From Cypionkella sp. (GTDB lineage: Bacteria > Pseudomonadota > Alphaproteobacteria > Rhodobacterales > Rhodobacteraceae), in assembly GCA_023255415.1 (NCBI GenBank), contig JALRIN010000022.1, positions 10,217 through 49,790 of the forward strand: a DNA stretch of 39,574 nucleotides. Reading direction: 5' to 3'. Below are positions 7,802-16,410 of this stretch, one piece after another. The notes under the pieces were generated by a model. The model ran no database searches. It was not told the DNA's origin and was given only the letters and a program-made list of their open reading frames with translations. Positions within the stretch are counted from its first letter, which is position 1. Every line of letters begins with the position of its first letter. The translations under genes were made by a program, and so were the position numbers.

Positions 7802-8499
7802 CAGGTCAGTGCGGCGCGCATCGCGGCGCGGCTATAGGGCCCCAGATCACGCGACGTCTGGCCGATCTGCACCGCCAAAATCCGGCGCCAATCGCCCGAG
7901 GCAAGGATGATCTGGTCTTTACCGTCGCAATGGCGGGTGCCGCCGCTGATTGCCTTGTCGCCAATCCGGTGATTGGTCAGGCCCGAGATCCGCGCCACTT
8001 CGCGCAGATCGCCCGCTTCAAGACGCAGAAATACCAATTCCTTAGCCAAATGCGGGCGGTCAACATAGGCAATCTCGATGCGGCCATCGCCGTCAAAATC
8101 GCCCAACCCGGCCTGCGCCATCCAGCGGTGGCGCTGACCGATATAGGCGGTCGCTCCCAACAATTTGCCGTCGCCTGCGACCACAATCAGCCGCGCACCG
8201 CGCCGCAGATCAGTTTGCACCGCAATCACTTCGGGGCGCCCGTCGCCAGTAACATCGGCAACGCGCGGCGCAATATCTTCGAAAAACCCGGCCTGAAAGC
8301 GCAGCACCCAATCAGGGCCGCGCAGATCGCGCCATTCGGGCGTGCCCCCCAAAATCGGGTGATCATAGCCCGCAGGGCCCCCGTTATCGGTGTAGCAGAC
8401 CTTTAGGCCCATGGTCTGATCACAGACTTCTGTTGCCGCGGCGGCCACGGCGGCCGCGGCAAAGAAAAGGGCGGCAACAGCCGCCCCGATCCGCCTCAA
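7795..8499 (-). CDS. Secreted FG-GAP/VCBS-repeat protein
   Basis: This is a predicted exported protein of 234 residues. A hydrophobic Ala-rich N-terminus (about residues 5-22) acts as signal peptide. At least two integrin-like calcium-binding FG-GAP/VCBS units are visible, DVTGDGRPEVIAV and DFDGDGRIEIAYVD, each with a DxDGDG-type loop. The frame continues upstream through the ferredoxin gene, which is not credible. I placed the start at a TTG (8497-8499) that overlaps the ferredoxin stop codon, which gives a clean signal peptide and translational coupling. The family role is extracellular or periplasmic binding; no enzymatic residues are recognised. Confidence 0.7.
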   Translation of the reverse strand: MRRIGAAVAALFFAAAAVAAAATEVCDQTMGLKVCYTDNGGPAGYDHPILGGTPEWRDLRGPDWVLRFQAGFFEDIAPRVADVTGDGRPEVIAVQTDLRRGARLIVVAGDGKLLGATAYIGQRHRWMAQAGLGDFDGDGRIEIAYVDRPHLAKELVFLRLEAGDLREVARISGLTNHRIGDKAISGGTRHCDGKDQIILASGDWRRILAVQIGQTSRDLGPYSRAAMRAALTCQ

Positions 8500-8819
8500 A
8501 TCTGTTTTTCCGGCATCTGCACCCGCAGACCGTCCAGCGCGTCGGTTACCTTGATCTGGCAGGTCAGCCGCGAGCGCAGCGCATCGGGCGACCATGCGAA
8601 ATCCAGCATGTCTTCTTCCATCGCGTCTTTTTTCGGCAGCTTTTCGACCCAAGCCGGATCGACATAGACATGACAGGTCGAGCAAGCGCAGGCGCCACCG
8701 CAATCTGCCTCGATGCCCGGAATACCGTTGTCGCGCGCGCCTTCCATTACGGTCAGCCCATTGGCAACTTCGACAACATGTTCTTTGCCGTTATGCTCGA
8801 CATAAGTGATTTTCGCCAT
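8496..8819 (-). CDS. 2Fe-2S ferredoxin, adrenodoxin type
   Basis: This soluble electron carrier of 107 residues has a vertebrate-type [2Fe-2S] cluster. Ligands are C40, C46, C49 and C87 (CX5CX2C...LTC), with an extra C44 in the loop. The start is the ATG at 8819 (MAKITYVEHNG), preceded by GGTGGGA; the open frame to 8855 is ignored. In alphaproteobacteria such ferredoxins feed cytochrome P450s, Rieske oxygenases or Fe-S assembly. No dedicated partner gene is adjacent: the downstream gene is a secreted FG-GAP protein whose TTG start overlaps this stop. Confidence 0.92.
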   Translation of the reverse strand: MAKITYVEHNGKEHVVEVANGLTVMEGARDNGIPGIEADCGGACACSTCHVYVDPAWVEKLPKKDAMEEDMLDFAWSPDALRSRLTCQIKVTDALDGLRVQMPEKQI

Positions 8820-8841
8820 TTCACGTCCCACCTTGATCAAA

Positions 8842-8866
8842 ACTTGCCAAAACACTTAGGGCAAGT
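8842..8866. promoter_or_regulatory. Inverted repeat ACTTGCC-N11-GGCAAGT upstream of the ferredoxin gene
   Basis: A 7-bp inverted repeat (8842-8848 and 8860-8866) lies 22 bases upstream of the ferredoxin start, in the 204-bp divergent gap with the lipoprotein gene. Its position suits an operator or a 5' leader hairpin. No regulator is recognised. Confidence 0.3.
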
Positions 8867-9023
8867 TGCCAAGCTTTGCCAGTGCCGCGCGCGACCAAAG
8901 ACGTCAATTCCCCGTCAGAACCCCGCGCCAAGGAACGGGCTTTGCAGCCTTGGGCTTTGGCGCTATGGTCTGGGCCAACAGGCTCGGACAAACCGACCGC
9001 TTCGTATGGCAGATTGGGGCCGA

Positions 9024-9554
9024 ATGACGTTTCGCTTTTTGGTAAGTTGTGCCTTGGCTTTAAGTGCCTGCAGCCAACCTTATGTCGCAGCCCCCGTAAC
9101 CTCGGGCAAAACCATCGCCCAGATCATCGCCAAACCGGGCGAGACACCTCGCAGCAGCAAGGGCGCTTGCTGGGGCAAGGATGTGACCCCCGCGATCATT
9201 GAAACCGTGACAGAACAGATTTTGCTGTCAGAAGAACAGCGCGACGTTGCGGGCAATGTCATACGCCCTGCCAGCTATCGCAGCAATATTCATCAACGTA
9301 TGGTGCAAGACACCCGCGAGGTGTGGTTTCGTACGCCCTGCGCCGAAAACCTGACGGTCAGTTTTATTGCCACATTGCAACGCGCCTTGAAAGCGCGAGG
9401 GCTTTATACAGCCACGGTGACGGGCGAGATGAGTGACGAAACCGGCGAGGCGATCCGCCGCTTTCAGGCTGAGCGCGGCCTCGACAGCCCCGTGCTGTCG
9501 CTGGTGGCGGCGCAAGAGCTTGGCCTTTTGGCAACAGATCTGGAGCAGCAATGA
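9024..9554 (+). CDS. Peptidoglycan-binding domain lipoprotein
   Basis: This predicted envelope lipoprotein has 176 residues. The ATG at 9024 gives a signal sequence ending in the lipobox LSAC with Cys16 as lipidated residue. The C-terminal part (about 115-170) is a PG_binding_1-like domain: LQRALKARGLYTATVTGEMSDETGEAIRRFQ, shown here as the pieces LQRALKARGLY and TGEAIRRFQAERGL. The middle contains conserved-looking CWGKDVTP and WFRTPC cysteines that could pair. It probably anchors to the outer membrane and touches peptidoglycan. The stop overlaps the HD gene start (ATGA). Exact role unknown. Confidence 0.8.
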   Translation: MTFRFLVSCALALSACSQPYVAAPVTSGKTIAQIIAKPGETPRSSKGACWGKDVTPAIIETVTEQILLSEEQRDVAGNVIRPASYRSNIHQRMVQDTREVWFRTPCAENLTVSFIATLQRALKARGLYTATVTGEMSDETGEAIRRFQAERGLDSPVLSLVAAQELGLLATDLEQQ

Positions 9555-10201
9555 CACAAGCAGCCCTTGCAAAGGCACAAAGCCGCTATGAAGCCGAAGT
9601 CATCCGGCAGTGGCAGGCACATCCTGCCGATGGCGCGCATGATCTGGGCCATCTGCGGAGGGTCTGGAAACAGGCGCAGCTGATCGCCATGGACGAGCCT
9701 TGCGATCAGCAGGTGCTTTTGGCGGCCACGTTTTTTCACGATCTGGTCAATCTGCCGAAATCACATCCCGATCGCAGCTCTGCCTCGCGGCTGTCAGCCG
9801 AGGCGGCTTGCCTGTTTCTGCGTCAAGACGGTTTTGCGCCCGAAAAGCTACCTGCCGTGGCCCATGCGATCACCGCGCATAGCTTTTCAGCCGCCGTGCC
9901 CCCCGAAAGCACCGAGGCGCGGATCCTGCAAGACGCCGACCGGCTAGAAGCGCTTGGCGCGATTGGCATTGCGCGGATGTTTCATGTTGCGGGCCAAATG
10001 GGTGGCAGCTTGTTTGACGCCGCAGACCCTTTGGCGCGCACGCGCGCGTTGGATGACCGCGCCTTTGCGCTGGATCATATCGAGGTGAAATTGCTGAAAA
10101 TCGCCGATAGCATGCAAACCGCGACAGGCCGCGCAGTGGCGGCCGAGCGCTTGGATTGGATGCTGTCGTTCCGCAGCAGACTGCTGCGCGAAATCGGCTG
10201 A
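9551..10201 (+). CDS. HD-domain metal-dependent phosphohydrolase
   Basis: This 216-residue protein has the HD fold. H30-D31 and the H63-D64 doublet (TFFHDLVN) with a later DADRLEALGAIGIAR segment form the metal site. It resembles the YedJ-like group of uncharacterised bacterial HD hydrolases. No membrane segment or signal peptide is seen, so it should be cytosolic. It starts four bases before the end of the lipoprotein gene (ATGA overlap), indicating coupled translation. Activity against a phosphate ester or nucleotide is expected from the fold, but the substrate is unknown. Confidence 0.82.
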   Translation: MTQAALAKAQSRYEAEVIRQWQAHPADGAHDLGHLRRVWKQAQLIAMDEPCDQQVLLAATFFHDLVNLPKSHPDRSSASRLSAEAACLFLRQDGFAPEKLPAVAHAITAHSFSAAVPPESTEARILQDADRLEALGAIGIARMFHVAGQMGGSLFDAADPLARTRALDDRAFALDHIEVKLLKIADSMQTATGRAVAAERLDWMLSFRSRLLREIG

Positions 10202-10204
10202 TGC

Positions 10205-10233
10205 AAAAAGGGCGGCAGGTCACCCTGCCGCCC
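10205..10233 (-). terminator. Intrinsic terminator of degP
   Basis: A perfect 10-bp GC stem (10210-10219 with 10224-10233, loop of four) lies 21 bases beyond the degP stop. On the minus strand it is followed by a run of five U (A-run 10205-10209). It may also act weakly on the opposite strand, after the HD gene. Confidence 0.8.
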
Positions 10234-10254
10234 CATTGCTTTGACCGTAAACGC

Positions 10255-11754
10255 TTATTGCACCGACAGCGCCACAAAGCGCGGGTCACCCGAGCGGCGG
10301 ATCAACAGCAAGATCGACTTGCGCCCAGCATCCTTGGCTTCGGTAACGCGGTCTTGCAGATCGCTGAGTTGTAGCACCTTTTGCTGGCCTGCCTCGACAA
10401 TCACATCGCCGGGAGCGACGCCTTTGTCTGCGGCTTCAGAGGTTGGCTCGACTCCTGTGATCACAAGACCAGTGGCGTTGGTATCGAGGCCCAGATCCTT
10501 GATCGCTTTGGCGTCCAGCGGCACCAGCGTCAGTCCCATCACCTCGGCGGAAGGTGGGGTTGCAGGCGTGTTCTTTTGTGCCGCTGGCACGGGGGTATTG
10601 GCCTCGTCGGTTTCGCGGCGGCCCAATTTGATCTGCAAGGTTTGCTCGGACCCCGCGCGGTTGATCAGCACCGGAACCTCTTGGCCAATCGGCGCATCGG
10701 CGACAGTGCGGGTCAAAGACCGCACATCTTTGATCGCCGCGCCGTTAAAGCTGAGGATCACATCGCCCGCCTGCAAGCCGCCGTCTTTGGCCGGACCATC
10801 AGGCACATCGGTGATCAAAGCGCCCGCAGCAGAGGCCAGATTCATCGCCTCGGCCACATCGGGGGTGACGTCTTGAATGCGCACACCCAACCAGCCGCGC
10901 CGAGTCTCGCCAAATTCCTTCAGCTGATCGACAACATGCGCCACCACATTCGACGACATCGAAAAGCCGATGCCAATCGAGCCACCCGAAGGCGACAAGA
11001 TCGCAGTGTTCACGCCAATCACTTGACCGTCCATGTTAAACAGCGGCCCGCCCGAGTTGCCTTTGTTGATCGCCGCATCGGTTTGCAGAAAATCATCATA
11101 AGCGCCGTTCAATTCCCGCCCACGTGCCGAGATAATGCCCGAAGACACCGAGAACCCCTGCCCCAGCGGGTTGCCCATCGCCAGAACCCAATCGCCAACC
11201 CGCATCTTATTGCTGTCGCCAAAGGCCACGAAAGGCAGCGGCTCGGGGCTTTCGACCTTCAGCAACGCGATATCGGTTTTCAGATCGGTGCCGACCAGTT
11301 TCGCCTTCAGCTTTTTGCCGCCAAAGAATTCAACTTCGATGTCATCAGCGCCTTCGATCACATGGTTGTTGGTGACGATAAAGCCGTCATTGCTGACCAC
11401 AAAGCCAGATCCCAGCGCTTCGGACCGCTGCGGACCATTACCACCCTGACCATTCGGGCCACCATTGGGGCCCATGAAATCCTTGAAGAAATCTTCGAAT
11501 GGCGATCCTGGCGGCACCATCGGCACGCCGCCTGTGCTGGCGGCCACCACCGAAGTGGTGGTGATATTGACAACCGAAGGGCTGATCTGTTCGGCCAGAT
11601 CAGCAAAGCTTTCAGGCGCGCCGCGCGCTTCTGCCTGCAGGGTCGGCGCAAGCGCAAGTCCCAGCCCCAATCCAAGCGCCAACAGCAGGCGCGGACGACG
11701 CGCAGGCGCAAAGCTGGGCTGCACCGAGGTTCGAGCAGAGGAAAGATAAGCCAC
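10255..11754 (-). CDS. degP: Periplasmic serine protease/chaperone DegP (HtrA, Do family)
   Basis: This protein degrades or refolds misfolded envelope proteins. It has 499 residues from a GTG at 11754, chosen because AAGGAG lies 7 bases upstream; the frame remains open to 11898. A basic N-region with RRPR precedes a hydrophobic signal segment (LLLALGLGLGLALAP), with cleavage near LQAEA. The trypsin-like domain has H131 (TNNHV), D161 (KTDIALLK) and S234 (GNSGGP). Two PDZ domains follow (about 280-370 and 400-490). A Gly/Asn/Pro-rich loop before the His matches the LA loop. It lies downstream of hflK-hflC, but a terminator separates them, so it has its own promoter. Confidence 0.95.
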   Translation of the reverse strand: MAYLSSARTSVQPSFAPARRPRLLLALGLGLGLALAPTLQAEARGAPESFADLAEQISPSVVNITTTSVVAASTGGVPMVPPGSPFEDFFKDFMGPNGGPNGQGGNGPQRSEALGSGFVVSNDGFIVTNNHVIEGADDIEVEFFGGKKLKAKLVGTDLKTDIALLKVESPEPLPFVAFGDSNKMRVGDWVLAMGNPLGQGFSVSSGIISARGRELNGAYDDFLQTDAAINKGNSGGPLFNMDGQVIGVNTAILSPSGGSIGIGFSMSSNVVAHVVDQLKEFGETRRGWLGVRIQDVTPDVAEAMNLASAAGALITDVPDGPAKDGGLQAGDVILSFNGAAIKDVRSLTRTVADAPIGQEVPVLINRAGSEQTLQIKLGRRETDEANTPVPAAQKNTPATPPSAEVMGLTLVPLDAKAIKDLGLDTNATGLVITGVEPTSEAADKGVAPGDVIVEAGQQKVLQLSDLQDRVTEAKDAGRKSILLLIRRSGDPRFVALSVQ

Positions 11755-11899
11755 GTCAGAACTCCTTATTCGAATGCCCCGCACGGTGCTAAACCGGCAA
11801 GGCCCATTGCAGACATCAGATGGCAAGATTGGCTGACATTGCAAGTCTGCAGCACAATTCTCAACCCCTTGTGAACGCTTGTGTGGTTTGCAGAGCATG

Positions 11900-11930
11900 A
11901 AAAAAGGGCCAGCGCATGGCGCTGGCCCTT
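11900..11930 (-). terminator. Intrinsic terminator of the hflKC transcript
   Basis: A perfect 12-bp stem (11904-11915 with 11919-11930, three-base loop) begins 19 bases after the hflC stop. On the minus strand it runs directly into six U (A-run 11900-11905). It separates hflKC from degP. Confidence 0.93.
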
Positions 11931-11949
11931 GGAATTTCAGGCACCCGCC

Positions 11950-12825
11950 TTACTTGGTCGCGGGCGGCTTTTCGCTGCGCAGATAGTCGAAGAATTCGCT
12001 GTCAGGCTTCATCACCATCGAGGAATTGCCCGATTGCAGGGCACGTTCGTAAGAGGTGAGCGAGCGGGTGAAGGCAAAGAATTCAGGGTCTTTGCCAAAG
12101 GCTTCGGCATAGATGCCGTTGCGGGTCGCATCTGCTTCACCGCGAATAACCTCGGCCTCTTTGCGCGATTTCGACACGATCTCGACCACCGAACGATCGG
12201 CTGCCGCGCGAACCCGCTGTGCGGCCTCGTTGCCGCGACCGATTTCATCGGCGGCTTCACGCTCGCGCTCGGCTCGCATCCGACCAAAGGTCGACTCGAG
12301 GTTTTGTTCGGGCAAATCGGTGCGGGTCAGGCGCACGTCGATCACATCGACCCCAAGGCCAAGTGCTTTGGCGCGGGCCTGGTCGCGGATCTGGTTCATC
12401 AGGCCAGTGCGGTCTTCTGAAAGCACGCTTTGGCTGGGAACCCCGCCCAAAACTTCGCGGATTTCGGCGTTGATGATCTTATCAAGGTTGTCACGGGCCG
12501 CGTTTTCGCCCCCCGAACCCACGGCGCGACGAAACGCCTCTAGATCAACGATGCGCCAGCGCGCAAAGGCATCGACAACCAAGCGGCGGTCATCCAAAGG
12601 CGTGACTTCCAGCGGTTGCGTTGGCAGGCCCAAGATCCGGTCTTCATAAAGGAACACATCCTGAATGAAGGGGATTTTAAAGCCCAAGCCCGGCTCGTTG
12701 ATCACCTGCTTGACCTCGCCAAACTGCAAGACCAGGGCCTTTTTCCGCTCGTCAACGATAAAGATCGACGACAGCGCCACGGCACCAACCAGAACGGCTG
12801 CCGGAATAAGATAAGCGGCGCGCAT
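11950..12825 (-). CDS. hflC: FtsH protease modulator HflC (SPFH/band 7)
   Basis: This inner-membrane SPFH protein forms with HflK a large periplasmic cage around the FtsH protease and modulates membrane-protein turnover. It has 291 residues: an N-terminal membrane anchor (about 5-25, AAYLIPAAVLVGAVALSSIF) and then the band 7 domain beginning ALVLQFGEVKQV. A charged coiled-coil region rich in Arg, Glu and Ala (about 170-240) follows, including MRAEREREAADEIG and KSRKEAEVIRGEADATR. Its ATG overlaps the hflK stop by one base (TGATG). A strong terminator follows. Confidence 0.95.
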   Translation of the reverse strand: MRAAYLIPAAVLVGAVALSSIFIVDERKKALVLQFGEVKQVINEPGLGFKIPFIQDVFLYEDRILGLPTQPLEVTPLDDRRLVVDAFARWRIVDLEAFRRAVGSGGENAARDNLDKIINAEIREVLGGVPSQSVLSEDRTGLMNQIRDQARAKALGLGVDVIDVRLTRTDLPEQNLESTFGRMRAEREREAADEIGRGNEAAQRVRAAADRSVVEIVSKSRKEAEVIRGEADATRNGIYAEAFGKDPEFFAFTRSLTSYERALQSGNSSMVMKPDSEFFDYLRSEKPPATK

Positions 12826-13997
12826 CAGTTTGTCCCTCCGGTGGCTGTGGATTTGTTCAGCTCGCTCAGCGGCAGATAGGGCACAACACCCTGACCGTTT
12901 GCGCCGCCATCGACACCATCAAGAATAACCTTGTTCATGCCGCCCAGAACTTTTTCCATGGTTTCCAGATACATCCGCTTGCGCGTCACATCCGGGGCCT
13001 TGATATATTCGTTATAGACCGAGGTGAAACGGCTGGTTTCGCCCAAAGCAAGGTTGACGACCTGCGCGCGGTAGGCTTCGGCCTCTTCTTGCAGCTGGGC
13101 CGCCTGACCGCGTGCGCCTGCGGTAACGGTATTGGCGTAGGCGTCGGCCTCTTTTTCCAAACGATCACGCTCTTGCTGCGCGGCTTGCACCTTGCGGAAG
13201 GCGTCGATCACCTCTTTTGGCGGATCGGATTTGTCAAAGTTGACGCGGATCACATTGATGCCGGCGGCATAGGTGTTCAGCGTGTCCTGAATGGCTTTCA
13301 GCACCTCGGCTGCAATCACCCCACGGTCGCGGTTCAGCACCGGTGCCAGTTCTGAACGCGCAATGATGTCGCGCATGGCGGATTCAGACACGGCGCGAAT
13401 GGTGTCTTCGGGATCGGCCAGGTTAAACAAGAACTTGGCAGGATCAGAGATGTTCCACACAACCTGGAATTCAATATCGACGATGTTCTGATCACGCGTC
13501 AGCATCAGGCCATTGTCCAAAGGACCATTAGAGCCATTGCCAATATCGGTGGTGCGCTGCTTGCGCGATTCGACCAGTTCGGCCCGCATCACCGGCCACG
13601 GCGCAAAGTGCAGGCCTTCTTGGGTGACACCGCTGAATTTGCCCAGCATCAGCGTGACCGCCTGCTGTTCTGGCTTTACGGTATAGACCGAGGAAAATAC
13701 CCAGAGCCCAAGCGCTGCAATCGCGCCCAATACGATGCCACTGCGGGTAAAGATTGGCGGCATTTGTGCGCCGCCACCGCCATTGGGGCCGCGCGGGCCA
13801 CGGTTGCCGCCGCCGCCCATCAGCACGCGCAGCTGTTCTTGGCCCCGCTTGACCAATTCATCAATTTCCGGGATCTGCGGACCCTCATTCGGACGCCGTC
13901 CACCTGGGCGCTGGCCGTTGCCTGGCTGCCCCTTGCGTTCGTCATCATCACCGCCAGAGCCGCCATTGCCGCCCCAGGGACCTCCGCTACCCGCCAT
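12825..13997 (-). CDS. hflK: FtsH protease modulator HflK (SPFH/band 7)
   Basis: This is the HflK partner of HflC in the HflKC-FtsH complex. It has 390 residues from the ATG at 13997, chosen for the AAAGGTG ribosome site just upstream; an ATG at 14012 has none. The first 80 residues are Gly/Asn/Pro rich (GGPWGGNGGSGG, GGGGNRGPRGPNGGGG), which is usual for HflK. A membrane segment follows (about 90-110, IVLGAIAALGLWVFSSVYTV), then the SPFH domain (QQAVTLMLGKF) and a coiled coil with QQERDRLEKEADAYANT. It is cotranslated with hflC. Confidence 0.95.
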   Translation of the reverse strand: MAGSGGPWGGNGGSGGDDDERKGQPGNGQRPGGRRPNEGPQIPEIDELVKRGQEQLRVLMGGGGNRGPRGPNGGGGAQMPPIFTRSGIVLGAIAALGLWVFSSVYTVKPEQQAVTLMLGKFSGVTQEGLHFAPWPVMRAELVESRKQRTTDIGNGSNGPLDNGLMLTRDQNIVDIEFQVVWNISDPAKFLFNLADPEDTIRAVSESAMRDIIARSELAPVLNRDRGVIAAEVLKAIQDTLNTYAAGINVIRVNFDKSDPPKEVIDAFRKVQAAQQERDRLEKEADAYANTVTAGARGQAAQLQEEAEAYRAQVVNLALGETSRFTSVYNEYIKAPDVTRKRMYLETMEKVLGGMNKVILDGVDGGANGQGVVPYLPLSELNKSTATGGTN

Positions 13998-14087
13998 TGA
14001 TACACCTTTCATCTTTTTCAGTTATGTAGGAACTGGGGTCTGAAGCCGCAGATTTCAACCCATAAGCCCCCGTTTTTGCGGCCTGCG

Positions 14088-15446
14088 TCAGAATATCCGC
14101 ACCGGCTTGCGCATGGTGACCAATTCTTCTGACATGGTGGGATGCACGGCGACGGTGCGGTCGAAATCTTCTTTCGTCGCCCCCATCTTGACCGCAATCG
14201 CTGCAAGCTGAATCATCTCGCCTGCATTGGGCCCGACGATATGACAGCCCAGCACCCGCCGCGTGCTGGCGCAAACCACCAGCTTCATCAGCACCTTATC
14301 CTGACGCCCTGCAAAAAGCGACCGCATCGGGCGGAAGCTTGCAGCATAAATCTCGCAAGGCCCAGCCTCGCGCGCGGCCTCTTCCGACAGGCCAATCGAG
14401 CCAAGCTCGGGCTGGGTGAACACCGCCGAGGCCACAAGATCGTGGTCGGCTTTGGTCGCAATGCCGCGAAACACCGTATCGGCAAACGCATGGCCTTCGC
14501 GGATCGCCACCGGGGTCAGGTTGATGCGGTCGGTGACATCGCCCACAGCATAGATCGAAGGCACGGCGGTCTGGCTCCAGTCATCAACCAAAACCTCGCC
14601 CCTGCGACCCAAGCCCACGCCCAGCGCTTCCAGCCCCAAGCCCGCGACATTGGGCACGCGACCAGTGGCGTAAAGCACCAGATCAAACTCGGCGGTCGAG
14701 CCGTCGGTTGCCACCGCGCGAATGCCGCCTGCGACCTGTTCCAGCCGCTCGACATCGGTGCCGCAATGGATCGCGATGCCATTGGCGGCCATCTGGTTTG
14801 CAACATGGCCGCGCGCCTCGTCGTCAAAGCCGCGCAGGATCTGTGCCCCGCGATAGTATTGCGAAACCTTCACGCCCAAGCCGTTCAGAATGCAGGCGAA
14901 TTCGCTGGCGATATAGCCGCCGCCCACCACCAGCGCCCGCTTTGGCAGCGCGTCCAGATGGAAAATCTCGTTCGAGGTAATGGCAAGCTCGCGCCCCTCG
15001 AACTGCGGCACAAATGGCCGGCCGCCAGTGGCGATCAGAATATGTTTGGCGCTGAATGTGCGGCCATCGGCAAGGCGCACGCAATGGGGGTCCACCACCA
15101 CGGCGCGGGCATCATAAACCGTCACCCCTGCCGATTTCAGCGTGTTGCGATAGGCGGTTTCAAGCCGGTCCAGCTCGGCTTCAAGCTTGCTGCGAAAGCC
15201 GCGCCAGTCCAGCGGGCCGGACTGCACATCCCAGCCGTAGGCTTTCGCATCCGCGATCATATCGGGGTATTCCGAGGCGAAAACCATCAGCTTTTTCGGC
15301 ACACAGCCGCGAATAACACAGGTGCCGCCCATCCGGCTTTCTTCGGCCAGACCGACCTTTGCGCCACCTTCCGAGGCCGCGATCCGAGCCGCCCGCACGC
15401 CGCCCGAACCGCCACCGATGACGAAAAGGTCAAAGTCAAAATCCAA
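14088..15446 (-). CDS. gor: Glutathione-disulfide reductase
   Basis: This flavoenzyme reduces GSSG with NADPH in the cytoplasm. It has 452 residues. The FAD-binding GGGSGG is at 11-16, the redox-active disulfide is C43/C48 (GGTCVIRGCVPKKL), the NAD(P) site is VVGGGYIASEF, and the catalytic His-Glu pair is in HPTMSEE near the C-terminus. The start is TTG at 15446, with GGGAG seven bases upstream inside the end of rpiA, whose stop lies two bases before it. Translation is thus coupled to rpiA. It supports the same glutathione pool used by the GST gene further on. Confidence 0.95.
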   Translation of the reverse strand: MDFDFDLFVIGGGSGGVRAARIAASEGGAKVGLAEESRMGGTCVIRGCVPKKLMVFASEYPDMIADAKAYGWDVQSGPLDWRGFRSKLEAELDRLETAYRNTLKSAGVTVYDARAVVVDPHCVRLADGRTFSAKHILIATGGRPFVPQFEGRELAITSNEIFHLDALPKRALVVGGGYIASEFACILNGLGVKVSQYYRGAQILRGFDDEARGHVANQMAANGIAIHCGTDVERLEQVAGGIRAVATDGSTAEFDLVLYATGRVPNVAGLGLEALGVGLGRRGEVLVDDWSQTAVPSIYAVGDVTDRINLTPVAIREGHAFADTVFRGIATKADHDLVASAVFTQPELGSIGLSEEAAREAGPCEIYAASFRPMRSLFAGRQDKVLMKLVVCASTRRVLGCHIVGPNAGEMIQLAAIAVKMGATKEDFDRTVAVHPTMSEELVTMRKPVRIF

Positions 15447-15448
15447 AG

Positions 15449-16237
15449 CTATTCTCCCAGATCAGCAAAGATATTGTCGGTCGGCTTGAACTGCACATGG
15501 CTGTCAGTTTTTGTGCCAGTGTTGATATCGCGCACCGTGACCCGCCCGTCACCATGACCAACCACGACGATGTCGCAAATGTCGATGAACAGACCATTTT
15601 CCACCACACCCGGAATTTGGTTCAGCACCAGCGCCAATTGCCGCGGGTTGCCGATGCGTTTTAAGTGCAGGTCCAGAATATAATTCGACTCGTCGGTGAC
15701 CAAGGCGCGCTCGCCATTCATCCGCAATGTAACGTCGCGCGCCAACACATCCATCGAGACCAGCAATTCCTCGACCAGCGCCTTGGTGGTTTGCCAGCCA
15801 AAGGGAATGACTTCGATCGGCAACGGAAAAGCACCCAGCTGCTGAACTTCCTTGGCGGCATCGGCGATCACGATCATCAGATCCGAGGCAGTGGCCACGA
15901 TCTTTTCTTGCAACAGCGCCGCACCACCGCCTTTGATCAGCGCAAGCTGTTGGTCAAATTCATCAGCGCCATCGATGGTCAGATCCAGCCATTTCGCCTC
16001 GTCCAGCGAGGTGACATGAATGCCCATCTGCCGCGCCAGCTCTGCCGTGCGGGTCGAGGTGGGCACTCCGGTGATCTTCAGCCCCTCTTCGCGCACCCGC
16101 TCGCCCAGACAGCGCACCATCCATGCCGCGGTGGACCCCGTGCCCAGCCCGACTTTCATCCCATCTTCGATAAAATCGACCGCGCGTTTGGCGGCAACAA
16201 ATTTGGCTTTGTCGATGGGGGAAAGTTCGGCGGTCAT
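15449..16237 (-). CDS. rpiA: Ribose-5-phosphate isomerase A
   Basis: This enzyme interconverts ribose 5-phosphate and ribulose 5-phosphate in the pentose phosphate and Calvin-type pathways. It has 262 residues, slightly longer than the E. coli enzyme. Motifs are GLGTGSTAAWMV for phosphate binding, DGADEFD and KGGGAALLQEKIV, with the catalytic acid and lysine in place. The ATG at 16237 is chosen because AGGA lies seven bases upstream. It opens the rpiA-gor pair; the pairing with an NADPH-using reductase fits pentose phosphate flux. It is divergent from mntH. Confidence 0.96.
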   Translation of the reverse strand: MTAELSPIDKAKFVAAKRAVDFIEDGMKVGLGTGSTAAWMVRCLGERVREEGLKITGVPTSTRTAELARQMGIHVTSLDEAKWLDLTIDGADEFDQQLALIKGGGAALLQEKIVATASDLMIVIADAAKEVQQLGAFPLPIEVIPFGWQTTKALVEELLVSMDVLARDVTLRMNGERALVTDESNYILDLHLKRIGNPRQLALVLNQIPGVVENGLFIDICDIVVVGHGDGRVTVRDINTGTKTDSHVQFKPTDNIFADLGE

Positions 16238-16353
16238 GGCGTATTCCTGAATATTTGGCCCCGTTGCAGGCGGCTCCATGTGGATTTGCCCCCTCTTATA
16301 GGGAAATCAACGCGCAGGGGCGAGGGGGAATTGCCGCAGCAGGCAGAAGTGCC

Positions 16354-16381
16354 TTGACTTAGGGCCGCCACAATCTAAATT
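16354..16381 (+). promoter_or_regulatory. Predicted sigma-70-type promoter of mntH
   Basis: TTGACT at 16354-16359 as -35 and TAAATT at 16376-16381 as -10 are separated by 16 bases, and start about 30 bases before the mntH ATG. The -10 box abuts a palindromic operator, the geometry expected for repression. Confidence 0.5.
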
Positions 16382-16396
16382 GCGAATAATTCTCAA
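16380..16396 (+). promoter_or_regulatory. Fur-family-like operator (TTGnGAA-taa-TTCnCAA) before mntH
   Basis: A 17-base inverted repeat TTGCGAATAATTCTCAA overlaps the -10 box and probable start of the mntH transcript. Its arms match except at the fourth and symmetric position. Related A/T-centred palindromes are bound by Fur-family regulators; in alphaproteobacteria manganese importers are often controlled by Mur, a Fur homologue. The palindrome is seen; the regulator is inferred. Confidence 0.5.
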
Positions 16397-16410
16397 AATA
16401 GAAAGCCATC

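Noticed and set aside
8433..9023. Upstream extension of the lipoprotein frame back to 8433
   Set aside because: The extension reads antisense through the ferredoxin gene and would destroy the lipobox signal sequence beginning at 9024.
10381..11874. 497-residue plus-strand open frame
   Set aside because: It is antisense to degP, which has the full catalytic triad and PDZ domains. The frame has no recognisable motif.
14142..15557. 471-residue plus-strand open frame
   Set aside because: It is antisense to gor and part of rpiA, and has shadow-like composition.
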